Of a DNA stretch of 64,000 nucleotides, positions 16,758-26,877 are shown piece by piece. A model generated the notes under the pieces. The model had not been told where the DNA came from. It did no database searches and worked only from the letters and a program-made list of their open reading frames with translations. Numbering within the stretch: the first letter of the stretch is position 1; every line of letters starts with the position of its first letter. The DNA comes from Streptomyces fildesensis. GTDB taxonomy: Bacteria > Actinomycetota > Actinomycetes > Streptomycetales > Streptomycetaceae. Where the stretch lies: assembly GCF_016107395.1 (NCBI RefSeq), contig NZ_JAAIKO010000015.1:1-64000 (forward strand), written 5' to 3'. The position numbers and the translations under genes were made by a program.

Positions 16758-18142
<1,385 letters not shown>

Positions 18143-18170
18143 CCGGGGCTCCGCCCCGGGCCCCGGTCCT

Positions 18171-18207
18171 CAAGCGCCGGACGGCTGCATCAGCCGTCCG
18201 GCGCTTG
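18171..18207. terminator. Perfect 17-bp terminator hairpin
   Basis: CAAGCGCCGGACGGCTG pairs perfectly with CAGCCGTCCGGCGCTTG around CAT, and A's follow. It terminates the thiolase transcript. The right arm is also the last five codons of the convergent ECF S-component gene, whose stop starts inside the hairpin. Confidence 0.85.
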
Positions 18208-19056
18208 AAAACTGGTCGGCACCTCGAACGCGGCGCGGCGCGTGGCTCGGCGTAGCGCCTTGAGGATCGTCGCGCCGAGGGTGAGCGTGAGGATTGCGGT
18301 GACGGCGGCGCGTGGGAGGTCCCAGCCGAGCGAGGTGGCGAGGCAGTACGCGACGAAACGGCTGAGGTTGTCGAGGACCGGGTCGCCGCCGACGTAGGAG
18401 ATCCCGGAGGAGAGCCCTCCGATGGTCACCCAGCCCTGCAGATTCATGACCGTGCCGTAGAAGATCGACGAGAAGACGCCGTACGCCGCGAGCATCGCGA
18501 GCTCGCCGCGGCCGCGCAGCGTGTCGGGGCGGGGCAGCAGGCCCGCGCCCATGGCGACCCAGCCCATCGAGAGCATCTGGAACGGCATCCACGGTCCGAC
18601 GCCGCCGGTGAGCAGCGCGGAGGCGAACATCGACACGGCTCCCAGTACGAAGCCGAATCCGGGGCCGAGCACCCGTCCCGACAGCACCATCAGGAAGAAC
18701 ATCGGCTCGATGCCGGCCGTGCCGGCGCCCAGCGGGCGCAGGGCGGCCCCGACGGCGGCCAGTACGCCGAGCATGGCGATCGACTTGGCGTCCATCCCGC
18801 CGTCCGCGATCGTCGCGATCACCACGGCGATCAGCATCGGCAGCAGCGCGGCGAACAGCCAGGGGGCGTCCTTGCTGTGGGCGAGCCCGGTGCCGGGGTC
18901 GGCGAGCAGCGGCCAGCCGAACAGGGCGATGCCGATCGCGGAGATCAGGGCCAGCGCGACGACGGAGCGCGGACCGAGCCGGATGGGACGTACCTGGCGG
19001 TCGGCGCGCGGTCGCGGCCCGGGAGACGTTTCGGGAGGCGTTCCGGGAGGCGTCAT
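18190..19056 (-). CDS. ECF transporter substrate-binding (S) component, probable cobalamin uptake
   Basis: A 288-residue membrane protein with about six hydrophobic helices after a Pro/Arg-rich N-terminus. It has the Ala/Gly-rich helical pattern of ECF S components: FFLMVLSGRVLGPGFGFVLGAVSMFASALLTGGVGPWMPFQMLSMGWVAMGAGLL, with conserved G-P-W-x-P-x-Q-M. This block is the usual signature of the actinobacterial ECF S protein next to AA' and T subunits. Its start overlaps the ATPase stop by 4 bases. It is the last gene of a five-gene operon led by a cobalamin riboswitch, so its substrate is inferred to be cobalamin or a corrinoid. Confidence 0.82.
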   Translation of the reverse strand: MTPPGTPPETSPGPRPRADRQVRPIRLGPRSVVALALISAIGIALFGWPLLADPGTGLAHSKDAPWLFAALLPMLIAVVIATIADGGMDAKSIAMLGVLAAVGAALRPLGAGTAGIEPMFFLMVLSGRVLGPGFGFVLGAVSMFASALLTGGVGPWMPFQMLSMGWVAMGAGLLPRPDTLRGRGELAMLAAYGVFSSIFYGTVMNLQGWVTIGGLSSGISYVGGDPVLDNLSRFVAYCLATSLGWDLPRAAVTAILTLTLGATILKALRRATRRAAFEVPTSFQAPDG

Positions 19057-20669
19057 GACGACTCCTCCAGGGCCAGCGCGACCTGCGGGACCGTCAGCCA
19101 GGGGAGCGGCGCGAGGATCTTGGAGACCTGGGGGGCGAAGGCGGGGGAGGAGACCACGACCTCGGCGGTCGGGCCGTCCGCGACCACCTCGCCGTCGGCC
19201 AGGATCACCACCCGGTGGGCGAGTTCGGCGGCCAGTTCGACGTCGTGCGTGGCCAGTACGATCGCATGGCCGTCGGCCGCCAGTGCCCGCAGGAGCGCGA
19301 TCAGCCGGCCCTTGGCGGCGTAGTCGAGGCCGCGGGTCGGCTCGTCGAGCAGCAGCAGCGGCGGCCGGGCGGCCAGGACGACGGACAGCGCCAGTGCCAG
19401 CCGCTGGCCCTCGGAGAGATCACGGGGATGGGTCTCGTCGAGGACGCCCGGCAGGAGTGCGGTGACCAGCGCGCGGCAGGTGCCGGGCGCGGCGTGCGCG
19501 TCCTGGTCGGCGGCCGCGCACTCGCCGGCCACGGTGTCCGCGTAGAGCAGGTCCCGCGGCTCCTGCGGTACCAGGCCCACCTGCCGGATCAGCTCGCCCG
19601 GCTTCGTTCTGGACGGGACCAGGCCGCCGACGGTCACCGTGCCGGAGGCGGCGGTGTGCAGGCCCACGAGCGTGGACAGCAGTGTCGACTTGCCCGCTCC
19701 GTTGCGGCCCATCAGCGCGACGGTCTCGCCCGGCCGGACGGTCAGCGACACCTGGCGCAGCGCCTCGGTCCTGCCCCGGCGGACGGAGAGCCGGTCGAGC
19801 ACCGCCACCGGTGCGGCCGCGGCCGGCAGCACGGGCGCGGCCGGGGGAGTACGGTCCGCCAGCCGCTCACGCAGCGGTCCGGCCTTCCGGCGCGCGTCGC
19901 GTACCGACAGCGGCAGCGGCGACCAGCCCGCGAGGCGGCCCAGCGCCACCACCGGCGGGTGGACGGGGGAGAGCGCCATGATGTCGGCGGGCGCGCCCTG
20001 CAGCGGGGCGGCGCCGGGGGCGGGCAGCAGGATCACCTGGTCCGCGTACTGCACGACGCGCTCCAGCCGGTGCTCCGCCATCAGCACCGTCGTCCCCAGG
20101 TCATGGACCAGCCGCTGCAGCACGGCCAGCACCTCCTCGGCCGCGCCGGGGTCCAGCGCGGACGTCGGCTCGTCCAGCACCAGCACCTTGGGGTGGACGG
20201 TGAGCACCGAGCCGATGGCGACGCGCTGCTGCTGGCCGCCGGAGAGCGTGGCGATCGGCCGGTCCCGCAGTTCGGCCAGGCCCAGCAGGTCGAGGGTCTC
20301 CTCGACGCGGCGGCGCATGGTGGCGGGCGCCAGGCCCAGCGACTCCATGCCGTAGGCGAGTTCGTCCTCGACGGTGTCGGTGACGAAGTGCGACAGCGGA
20401 TCCTGGCCGACGGTGCCGACGACATCGGCGAGTTCGCGCGGCTTGTGCGTCCGGGTGTCACGGCCCGCCACCGTGACCCGGCCGGACAGGACCCCGCCGG
20501 TGAAGTGCGGCACCAGACCGGACACCGCGCCCAGCAGAGTCGACTTACCGACTCCGGACGGCCCGACGAGCAGGCACAGTTCGCCCTCGGGGACGGTGAG
20601 GTCCACTCCGGCGACGGCGGGCTCTGCGGCGTTGTCGTACCGGACGGACACCTGCTCGAAGCGGATCAC
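19053..20669 (-). CDS. ECF transporter ATPase with two fused ABC domains (A-A')
   Basis: A 538-residue protein with two complete ABC domains. The first has Walker A VGPSGVGKSTLL, signature LSGGQQQRVAIG and Walker B VLVLDEPTSALDP. The second has Walker A MGRNGAGKSTLL, signature LSEGQRLALALS and Walker B LLLLDEPTRGLDY. This fused A-A' layout is typical of actinobacterial ECF transporters. It hydrolyses ATP to drive the T and S subunits. GTG start with AAGGAGG upstream; the start overlaps the T-component stop (GTGA). All genes of this operon overlap, implying translational coupling. Confidence 0.9.
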   Translation of the reverse strand: MIRFEQVSVRYDNAAEPAVAGVDLTVPEGELCLLVGPSGVGKSTLLGAVSGLVPHFTGGVLSGRVTVAGRDTRTHKPRELADVVGTVGQDPLSHFVTDTVEDELAYGMESLGLAPATMRRRVEETLDLLGLAELRDRPIATLSGGQQQRVAIGSVLTVHPKVLVLDEPTSALDPGAAEEVLAVLQRLVHDLGTTVLMAEHRLERVVQYADQVILLPAPGAAPLQGAPADIMALSPVHPPVVALGRLAGWSPLPLSVRDARRKAGPLRERLADRTPPAAPVLPAAAAPVAVLDRLSVRRGRTEALRQVSLTVRPGETVALMGRNGAGKSTLLSTLVGLHTAASGTVTVGGLVPSRTKPGELIRQVGLVPQEPRDLLYADTVAGECAAADQDAHAAPGTCRALVTALLPGVLDETHPRDLSEGQRLALALSVVLAARPPLLLLDEPTRGLDYAAKGRLIALLRALAADGHAIVLATHDVELAAELAHRVVILADGEVVADGPTAEVVVSSPAFAPQVSKILAPLPWLTVPQVALALEESS

Positions 20670-21886
20670 GTGCGGTCCTCCTTCGAGTTCGGCTTCGGGA
20701 TGACGCGCCGGGTCGGGATCACGCGCGGGGCCGGGACGACCTGCGGGGCGGGGGACACCGGGGTGGGCCGGGGCAGCGCCGGGGGCGGTGCGACGAACGC
20801 CGGCAGCAGCCCGATCAGGATCGAGAGCGCGGGCCACAGGGGCAGCGTGGGTGCGGTGAGCGGGATCGTCGGCGGGGCCAGCGCCAGCGGATCGTGCGAG
20901 GCCGCATAGATCATCAGCGCCGCCACCGCGATCCCGGAGCCCGAGACCAGCCAGGCCCGCGCGCCCCACCGGTCGGGCCGGTAGCGGCTGCGGATCGACC
21001 GCCGGCCGCCGAGCCGCAGCCCCGCCAGCGCCGAGACCAGCCCGAGCAGCAGCACGGGCACGCCGTACCCGGCGCCGGACGCGGACAGCAGCGCGTACGT
21101 CCCCGCGCACACGCCGAGCAGCCCGCCCAGCGTCAGCGCGGCCGTCGTCCGGCGTATCCCGGCCGGCACGTCGGCGGACCGGCCGTAGCCGCGCGCGTCC
21201 ATCGCGGCGGCCAGCGCCACCGACCGTTCCAGCGCCCCTTCCAGAACCGGCAGTCCGACCTGCAGCAGCGCCCGCACCCCGCGGTCGTCGCGGCCCCGCA
21301 GCCGGCGGGCGGCGCGCAGCCGCTGCACATCGGTGACGAGGTTCGGAGCGAAGGTCATCGCCACGACGACCGCGACACCCGCCTCGTACAGCGCGCCCGG
21401 CAGCGACTTGAGCAGCCGGGCCGGGTTGGCGAGCGCGTTCGCCGCGCCCACGCAGACCAGCAGGGTGGCCAGCTTCATGCCGTCGTACAGCGCGAACAGC
21501 AGACCCTCCGCGGTCACCTTCCCGCCCAGCCTGACCCCCCGCGCCCAGTCGGGCAGCGGGACCTCGGGCAGCCGGAAGAGCACGTAGGTCCCCGGGATCG
21601 GCGAGCCGAGCAGGACCGCGAAGCCCAGCCGGATCGCCAGCACCACCAGGCCCAGCTTCAGGAACGCCCCGTAGGACTTCGCCCAGGGCGCGTCCGTGCG
21701 GCGGGCGGCGACCACATAGCCCGCGACCGCGACCAGCAGCAGGAGCAGCAGCGGATTGGTGGTCCTGGACGCCGCCGTCGCCAGCCCCAGCGCCCACAGC
21801 CACCACGCCCCGGCGTGCAGCGCGGTCGACCGGGTGGCGACGGCGGCCCCGCGGCCGGCGGTGTTCCGGCGTAGCCCGGTGTTCAT
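20666..21886 (-). CDS. ECF transporter transmembrane (T) component, CbiQ family
   Basis: A 406-residue CbiQ-family protein. The coupling-helix motif region is clear: ARRLRGRDDRG (first A-R-G-type motif) and AAAMDARGYGR (second). These arginine motifs contact the ATPase grooves. Five to six hydrophobic helices precede them, and a second group of helices and a Pro-rich cytoplasmic tail follow. It is longer than the usual 230-270 residues because of the C-terminal extension. Its ATG overlaps the stop of the upstream SCO2322-type gene by 4 bases. Confidence 0.88.
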   Translation of the reverse strand: MNTGLRRNTAGRGAAVATRSTALHAGAWWLWALGLATAASRTTNPLLLLLLVAVAGYVVAARRTDAPWAKSYGAFLKLGLVVLAIRLGFAVLLGSPIPGTYVLFRLPEVPLPDWARGVRLGGKVTAEGLLFALYDGMKLATLLVCVGAANALANPARLLKSLPGALYEAGVAVVVAMTFAPNLVTDVQRLRAARRLRGRDDRGVRALLQVGLPVLEGALERSVALAAAMDARGYGRSADVPAGIRRTTAALTLGGLLGVCAGTYALLSASGAGYGVPVLLLGLVSALAGLRLGGRRSIRSRYRPDRWGARAWLVSGSGIAVAALMIYAASHDPLALAPPTIPLTAPTLPLWPALSILIGLLPAFVAPPPALPRPTPVSPAPQVVPAPRVIPTRRVIPKPNSKEDRT

Positions 21887-22572
21887 CCGCGCCGGCGGCG
21901 GGCCTGCCAGAGGGCCGCCCCGCCGAGGGCGAGGACGGCGGCGATGCCGGCGAACACACCGACCGAGGGACCCCCGCCGTCACCGCCGCCATCGCCCGAC
22001 GCCTGTGGCGCGGGTGTCTTCGACGCCGATGCCGTGCCGGAGCCGCCCGAGCCGTCGGCCACCGGCTCCCCGCAGCCCGTCTTCGGGTAGCCGGCGATGG
22101 CGCACACCATGCCCGCGGAGTTGTAGCGCAGCGGTTTGGCGACGGCGGCGAGCGCGTCGGCGCCCGTCGCGTCGCCCGGGACCTGGGCGCACGCGGTACG
22201 GGGCGCGGGCGGTGCCGCACCGCCGCCCGCGTCGGCGGCGGTGCCGAAGTCCAGCACGAGGGCGATGCGCTTGGTGCCGCCCTTGGGCGGGGTGCCCGTG
22301 CAGATCGCGGCGAACGACGTGGCGCCGGGGACGTCACGCGGCTTCGAGGAGTCCTGGGCCTCGGCGCTGGCCGCGAAGCGCCAGCCCTCCACGGACCCGT
22401 CGGCGGGCCGGTCCAGCGCGGGACCGGTCTGCGCGTACGTCCAGGTGTCGCCTGAACGCTGCCAGAACGACCAGTAGCGGTACGCGGCGGCCTGTGCGGG
22501 CAGGGCGGAGACGGCGAGCAGCGCGCCGAGCGCCAGCAGGACGGCGAGGACCCGCAGCCGGGGGCGCGGCAT
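21883..22572 (-). CDS. SCO2322-family secreted, C-terminally anchored protein
   Basis: A 229-residue protein with a signal peptide ending near LPAQAAA (residue 28). The extracellular domain begins YRYWSFWQRSGDTWTYAQTGPA and has paired cysteines (AICTGTP, RTACAQ, MVCAIAGYPKTGCG). A Ser/Gly/Ala linker follows, then a C-terminal transmembrane helix (VGVFAGIAAVLALGGAAL) and a basic stop (WQARRRRG). This matches the Streptomyces family named after SCO2322, always beside ECF genes in my recollection. It may be a beta-domain partner of the adjacent alpha-alpha barrel protein in extracellular corrinoid capture. That role is inference from the operon. Confidence 0.8.
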   Translation of the reverse strand: MPRPRLRVLAVLLALGALLAVSALPAQAAAYRYWSFWQRSGDTWTYAQTGPALDRPADGSVEGWRFAASAEAQDSSKPRDVPGATSFAAICTGTPPKGGTKRIALVLDFGTAADAGGGAAPPAPRTACAQVPGDATGADALAAVAKPLRYNSAGMVCAIAGYPKTGCGEPVADGSGGSGTASASKTPAPQASGDGGGDGGGPSVGVFAGIAAVLALGGAALWQARRRRG

Positions 22573-23777
22573 CAGCCCTGCTTCTTCTTGCGGCCGCTGA
22601 CGAGGAAGCCGACGCCGATGCTGGCGACGAAGAAGACCCCGACGATCCACCAGGTGGCGGAGGAGGACTTGCCGTCCTTCTTCTCGGTCTTGTCGGACGG
22701 CGACGGGCTCGCGCTCGCCGCGGCGGCCGGCTTCGGGCCGAGGTTGGTCAGCTGCTGGACGAGGTCCGCGCCGCCGGCGCTGCGCGGGTCGTTGCCCGTC
22801 GCGTGGGCGGCGAGGACCAGCTGGGAGAGGGCGGCGGGGTTGCCCTTCGACCAGACGGCGGAGTTCTTCGCGAGCCAGTCGTACGACGTCTTCGCGGTGT
22901 CGAGGTTGCCGCCCGCGGCCAGCGCGACCACGGCGTCGGCGGTGGTGCCGTAGTCCGGCGTCGGCTTGTCCGCGCCCGGGGTGACGGCGGTCAGGTGCGC
23001 GCCGCCCGCGGTGAGCTGCGCGGTCAGGTACGCGGCGCCGGCCGAGGCCGAACCGGCCGCGTCGAGCGTCTTGAAGGCGTCCGGCGACGCACAGTCCGGG
23101 GCCTTCGCGGCCGTGTTCGCGGTCGGCGCGGTGACGACGAAGCCCGCACCGCGGGCGCCGCGCACCGCGTCGGCGGTGGCCTTGGCGTTCACGGTGAGCT
23201 TGCCGTTCATCGGGTAGCCGAAGGCGCCGCGGTCGGCGGCCTTGGCGTCACAGCCGAACTGGAAGGCCTTGAGGCTGTCCTGCGACGCCTTCACGTCCTG
23301 CTTGACGGCCGCCAGCGCGCCGATCACGACAGCCGTGGAGTCCGGGTCGGAGGCGCCGCCGGGGTTGTACGACCAGCCGCCGTCCTTGTTGCGCACCGAG
23401 GTCAGCCAGTCGGTGGCCTTCTTCACCACGGCGTCCTTGCCGCCCAGCGCGGTGAGCGCCTGCACGGCGATGCCCGTCGCGTTGGTGTCCTCCGTCTTGG
23501 CGTCGCAGGCCTTCGCCGGGTCGGCCCGGTACGACGGGAAGCCGCCGTCCGCGCACTGCTGACCGGTCAGCCAGGTGACAGCGCTGTCGGCCGGCCGCAC
23601 CCCGGCGGTGTCCAGCGCCAGCAGCGCGTACGACTGCCGCCACACCCCGTCGTACGTCGGGTCCCCGGTGCCGTAGAGACCCGGCGGCAGCGGGGTGTCG
23701 GCGGAGGCTGCGGGCACCGCGGCCATACCGAGCACGGTGGCGGCGGCGAGCGCGGCGGCGCTGCGACGGAGGTTCAT
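22572..23777 (-). CDS. Prenyltransferase/squalene-oxidase-repeat extracellular protein (possible corrinoid-binding)
   Basis: A 401-residue protein. It has a signal peptide (cleavage near AAVPAASA-DTP), then an alpha-alpha barrel domain with several QW-like repeats (CADGGFPSYR, NKDGGWSYNPGG, AFGYPMNG). A Ser/Lys linker follows, then a C-terminal transmembrane helix (WWIVGVFFVASIGVGFLVSG) and a KKKQG end. In catalytic members the repeats line a terpene site. Here the secreted, anchored form and the cobalamin-riboswitch operon suggest a transcobalamin-like use of the same fold. No D-x-D-D cyclase motif is seen. Its stop overlaps the next start by 1 base. Confidence 0.82.
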   Translation of the reverse strand: MNLRRSAAALAAATVLGMAAVPAASADTPLPPGLYGTGDPTYDGVWRQSYALLALDTAGVRPADSAVTWLTGQQCADGGFPSYRADPAKACDAKTEDTNATGIAVQALTALGGKDAVVKKATDWLTSVRNKDGGWSYNPGGASDPDSTAVVIGALAAVKQDVKASQDSLKAFQFGCDAKAADRGAFGYPMNGKLTVNAKATADAVRGARGAGFVVTAPTANTAAKAPDCASPDAFKTLDAAGSASAGAAYLTAQLTAGGAHLTAVTPGADKPTPDYGTTADAVVALAAGGNLDTAKTSYDWLAKNSAVWSKGNPAALSQLVLAAHATGNDPRSAGGADLVQQLTNLGPKPAAAASASPSPSDKTEKKDGKSSSATWWIVGVFFVASIGVGFLVSGRKKKQG

Positions 23778-23868
23778 GAGGGGTTGATGCCTTTCGCTGA
23801 GCGGGTGCGTGGCCGGGCGCACCGCTGCGAGCCCGCGCACTGCGCGGGGCACCGGGCTCCGGCTCCTT

Positions 23869-24030
23869 GCGACCTGGGGAGACATAGGGAGCGGGCTCGC
23901 GACGCCCGGCGGCCGCGCCTCCGGCGTTGTCGTCGGTCGACGACGCTCCGCGTCGCCTTCCTCCTCCGCCTTGGATGCGCAGCCGCATGACGCCGCTCGC
24001 TGATCCGCTCCCTATGTCTCCCCAGGTCGC
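23869..24030. repeat. Long hairpin element with perfect 26-bp arms, copy 2 of the MITE-like family
   Basis: Arm 23869-23894 (GCGACCTGGGGAGACATAGG...) is the exact reverse complement of 24005-24030 over 26 bp. The arms are 110 bp apart. The loop (GGCGTTGTCGTCGGTCGACG ... CCTTCCTCCTCCGCCTTG) closely matches the loop of the element at 4009-4174, while the arms differ. It lies in the mRNA leader between the riboswitch and the first ECF-operon gene, so the transcript would form a very stable stem. Confidence 0.65.
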
Positions 24031-24092
24031 TACCTCGACGGTGCCGGTCGCCGCCGATACGTCGCCGCATCTGCCGGACCGGGAGCCGCTCC

Positions 24093-24190
24093 CGTCCGCG
24101 CGGGTACTCCGACTCGCCGCCCCTGCCCTGGGGGACGGCTCACGGTTGCGGGTCAGTGCCGGATTCGCGCCGGCTTCCCCCGCTCGGACG
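24093..24190 (-). promoter_or_regulatory. Cobalamin riboswitch
   Basis: Read on the minus strand it has GGGGAAGCCGGCGCGAATCCGG, then CACTGACCCGCAACCGTGAGCC and GAGTCGGAGTACCCGC. These correspond to the conserved core and B12 box of the class. The flanks CGTCCG/CGGACG pair as P1. It precedes the ECF operon by about 315 nt. In this class, adenosylcobalamin or other corrinoid binding normally switches expression off. Confidence 0.88.
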
Positions 24191-24273
24191 TGGATGGAAT
24201 TGTCCCGAACATCGTATGCCCTGCGGGTGCCGCTCCCGGTCCCGGCCCGCCCGCGCCCCGGCCGCCCGTGCTG

Positions 24274-25290
24274 TCAGACCGCCTGGTAGGTGACCGGGTC
24301 GGAGCCGGGCACGGCCTCGGCGCGGCCGGCCTTCACCAGCCGCCGCAGATGGGCCTCGGCCTCGGAGACGGCGATGTTGCGGGAGCCGAACGGGATCTGC
24401 TCCCAGGGGCGGTTCCACTCCATCACCTCGGCGAGCTGCCAGGGGGTGCGCGGTGCGTCACTGATCAGCGCCGCCAGCCCGGCGAGCCGCTCCTCGTGGT
24501 GGTCGAGCAGCTCCCGCACCCGGCCGGCCGCGTCCTTGAACGCGTACTGGTGGGCGGGCAGCACCTCGTCGGGGTTCAGCCGGCCGATGCGCTCCAGGCT
24601 GGCCAGGTAGTCGCCGAGCGGATCGGTCTCGACCTCGTCGTCGGGGTCCTCGTACAGCCCGATGTGCGGGGAGATCCCCGGCAGCAGATGGTCACCGGAG
24701 AACAGCCGCCGGCTCTCCTCCAGGAACAGGCAGACGTGCCCGGGGGTGTGGCCGGGCGTCCAGATGGCGCGCAGCCGCCGGCCGGCGAGGTCCACGAGCT
24801 CGCCGGGTTCGATGTCGCGGTCCGGGAGCGCGGGCCGCAGCCCCGGCAGGGTGCTCATCCGCCCCGATTCGCGGGCGGCGCGCAGCGGGGCGATGTGCTC
24901 CTCGGGGGCGCCGGCGGCGGTGAGTTTGGCCGTCATGAAGGTCAGCCAGCGGGCCGGCTCGGCGGACCGGGTGCGGCGCACCACGTCCGCGTCGGCGGAG
25001 TGCATCGCGATCCAGGCGCCGGACACCTCGCGGACCTGCGCGGACAGCCCGTGGTGGTCGGGGTGGTGGTGGGTGATCAGGACACCGTGCACCTCGGCGA
25101 CGGAGGTGCCCGCCTCGACGAGCCCGGCCTCCAGCGCGGCGTACGAGTCCGGATCGTCCCAGCCGGTGTCGATCAGTACGGGACCGCGGTCGGTGTCCAG
25201 GAGATGGACGAGCGTGTGGCCGAGGGGGTTGTCGGGGATCGGGACCGGGATGCTCCAGACCCCTCCGCCGTGGTCGGTCACGCGCACCAT
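24274..25290 (-). CDS. MBL-fold metallo-hydrolase
   Basis: A 338-residue metallo-beta-lactamase-fold protein. The metal motif is LITHHHPDHHGLS (H-x-H-x-D-H). Further ligands lie in IWTPGHTPGHVCLF and the Asp block LFSGDHLLPG, and the last His is probably in VLPAHQYAF. The C-terminal 60 residues are a helical winged-type tail (SEAEAHLRRLVKAGRAEAV), as in LACTB2-like and RNase-like lactonases/thioesterases. I chose the ATG with GAGGGGACC upstream rather than a further ATG without one. It is divergent from the KstR-linked aldehyde dehydrogenase and shares its promoter region. It may therefore hydrolyse a CoA thioester or lactone in sterol breakdown. Confidence 0.85.
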   Translation of the reverse strand: MVRVTDHGGGVWSIPVPIPDNPLGHTLVHLLDTDRGPVLIDTGWDDPDSYAALEAGLVEAGTSVAEVHGVLITHHHPDHHGLSAQVREVSGAWIAMHSADADVVRRTRSAEPARWLTFMTAKLTAAGAPEEHIAPLRAARESGRMSTLPGLRPALPDRDIEPGELVDLAGRRLRAIWTPGHTPGHVCLFLEESRRLFSGDHLLPGISPHIGLYEDPDDEVETDPLGDYLASLERIGRLNPDEVLPAHQYAFKDAAGRVRELLDHHEERLAGLAALISDAPRTPWQLAEVMEWNRPWEQIPFGSRNIAVSEAEAHLRRLVKAGRAEAVPGSDPVTYQAV

Positions 25291-25330
25291 CTGGTCCCCT
25301 CTCGCCGACGAAGTCATTGCCCACTATAAC

Positions 25331-25363
25331 TAGAACTGGTATCAGTTCTGAAACAGCGTCAGG
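25331..25363. promoter_or_regulatory. KstR-like box and second operator in the MBL/ALDH promoter
   Basis: AGAACTG-GTAT-CAGTTCT (25332-25349) is a perfect 7-bp palindrome, and TAGAACTGGTATCA fits the KstR consensus with one mismatch. Overlapping its end, TCTGAA-ACAGC-GTCAGG (25347-25363) fits the second motif TCTGAC-N5-GTCAGA with one mismatch per half. Confidence 0.6.
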
Positions 25364-25392
25364 TATGGGCCGACCCGCAGGAGGCACCAGTA

Positions 25393-26877
25393 ATGACCGA
25401 CCTCATCGAACACGGACAGCTGTTCATCGGCGGGGAGTTGGTGGACCCGCTCGGCAGCGGGACCATCGAGGTCATCTCCCCGCACACCGAGCAGGTCATC
25501 GGGCGGGTGCCGCACGCCTCCCGCGCCGACGTGGACCGCGCGGTCGCCACGGCCCGCAAGGCGTTCGACGAGGGTCCGTGGCCGCGGATGACCCTCGACG
25601 AGCGGATCGCCGTCGTCACCCGCATCAAGGACGCCATCGCCGTCCGGTACGACGAGATAGGCCGTCTCATCAGCTCGGAGAACGGCTCCCCCTACTCGTG
25701 GAGCATCCTCGCCCAGTCGCTCGGCGCGATGATGGTGTGGGACGCGGCGATCACCGTCGCCCGCGACTTCCCCTACGAGGAGCACCGCACCGGCGTCCTC
25801 GGCCCGATCCTGGTCCGCCGTGAGCCCGTCGGGGTCGTCGCGGCCGTGGTGCCGTGGAACGTCCCGCAGTTCACCGCCGCCGCCAAGCTCGCGCCCGCGC
25901 TGCTCACCGGCTGCACCGTCGTGCTGAAGCCGTCGCCGGAGACCCCGCTCGACGCGTATGTGCTGGCCGAGATCACCAAGGAGGCCGGGCTGCCCGACGG
26001 CGTGCTGTCCGTCGTGGCGGCCGACCGCGAGGTCAGCGAGTACCTGGTCGGCCACCCCGGCGTCGACAAGGTCTCGTTCACCGGCTCGGTCGGGGCCGGC
26101 CGGCGGGTGATGGAGGTCGCGTCCCGCAACCTCACCCGCGTCACGCTGGAACTGGGCGGCAAGTCCGCCGCCGTCATCCTCCCGGACGTGGACCTGGACA
26201 CCGCCGTCCCCGGCATCACCTCGGCCGCCTGGATGAACAACGGCCAGGCGTGCGTGGCCCAGACCCGGATCCTGGCGCCGCGCTCCCGCTACGACGAGAT
26301 CGCCGAGCGCTTCGCGGCGGCCGCCTCCGCGCTGGTCGTCGGCGACCCGCTCGACCCGGCCACCGAGGTCGGCCCGCTGGTCGCCAAGCGCCAGCAGCAG
26401 CGCTCGTTCGACTACATCAAGATCGGTCAGGAGGAGGGCGCGAAGGTCCTGACCGGCGGCGGCCGGCCGGCCGGTCTTGACACCGGCTGGTACGTCGAAC
26501 CGACGCTCTTCGGCGACGTCAGCAACTCCATGCGGATCGCCCGCGAGGAGATCTTCGGCCCGGTCATCTGTCTGCTCCCGTACGACGACGAGGCCGAGGC
26601 GCTGCGGATCGCCAACGACTCCGACTTCGGGCTGTCCGGCAGCGTCTGGACCGCCGACGTCGAGCACGGCATCGACATCGCCCGCCAGGTCCGCACCGGC
26701 ACGTACTCGGTGAACACCTTCAGCCTCGACATGCTCGGCCCGTTCGGCGGCTACAAGAACTCCGGCGTGGGCCGGGAGTTCGGCCCCGAGGGCTTCGGCG
26801 AGTACCTGGAGCACAAGATGATCCACCTGCCGGCCGGATACCAGGCGCCGGCCGGTACGGCGGGGGCGGAGGGCTGA
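25393..26877 (+). CDS. Aldehyde dehydrogenase, NAD(P)-dependent
   Basis: A 494-residue ALDH. The catalytic cysteine is in MNNGQACVAQTRI (near residue 286), the glutamate in VTLELGGKSAAVI, the Rossmann loop FTGSVGAGRRV, and VVPWNVPQ is the substrate/NAD channel block. Length is normal. The start follows GGAG (CAGGAGGCACCAGTA). In the sterol catabolon it fits oxidation of a side-chain aldehyde to the acid after the P450/alcohol dehydrogenase steps, though the substrate is inferred. Its TGA overlaps the ferredoxin ATG by one base (TGATG), so the two are co-translated. Confidence 0.9.
   Translation: MTDLIEHGQLFIGGELVDPLGSGTIEVISPHTEQVIGRVPHASRADVDRAVATARKAFDEGPWPRMTLDERIAVVTRIKDAIAVRYDEIGRLISSENGSPYSWSILAQSLGAMMVWDAAITVARDFPYEEHRTGVLGPILVRREPVGVVAAVVPWNVPQFTAAAKLAPALLTGCTVVLKPSPETPLDAYVLAEITKEAGLPDGVLSVVAADREVSEYLVGHPGVDKVSFTGSVGAGRRVMEVASRNLTRVTLELGGKSAAVILPDVDLDTAVPGITSAAWMNNGQACVAQTRILAPRSRYDEIAERFAAAASALVVGDPLDPATEVGPLVAKRQQQRSFDYIKIGQEEGAKVLTGGGRPAGLDTGWYVEPTLFGDVSNSMRIAREEIFGPVICLLPYDDEAEALRIANDSDFGLSGSVWTADVEHGIDIARQVRTGTYSVNTFSLDMLGPFGGYKNSGVGREFGPEGFGEYLEHKMIHLPAGYQAPAGTAGAEG

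Noticed and set aside
19215-20909. 564-codon plus-strand frame in the ECF ATPase region
   Set aside because: Antisense to the double ABC ATPase with complete Walker motifs; its Gln/Arg/His-rich composition marks it as a shadow.
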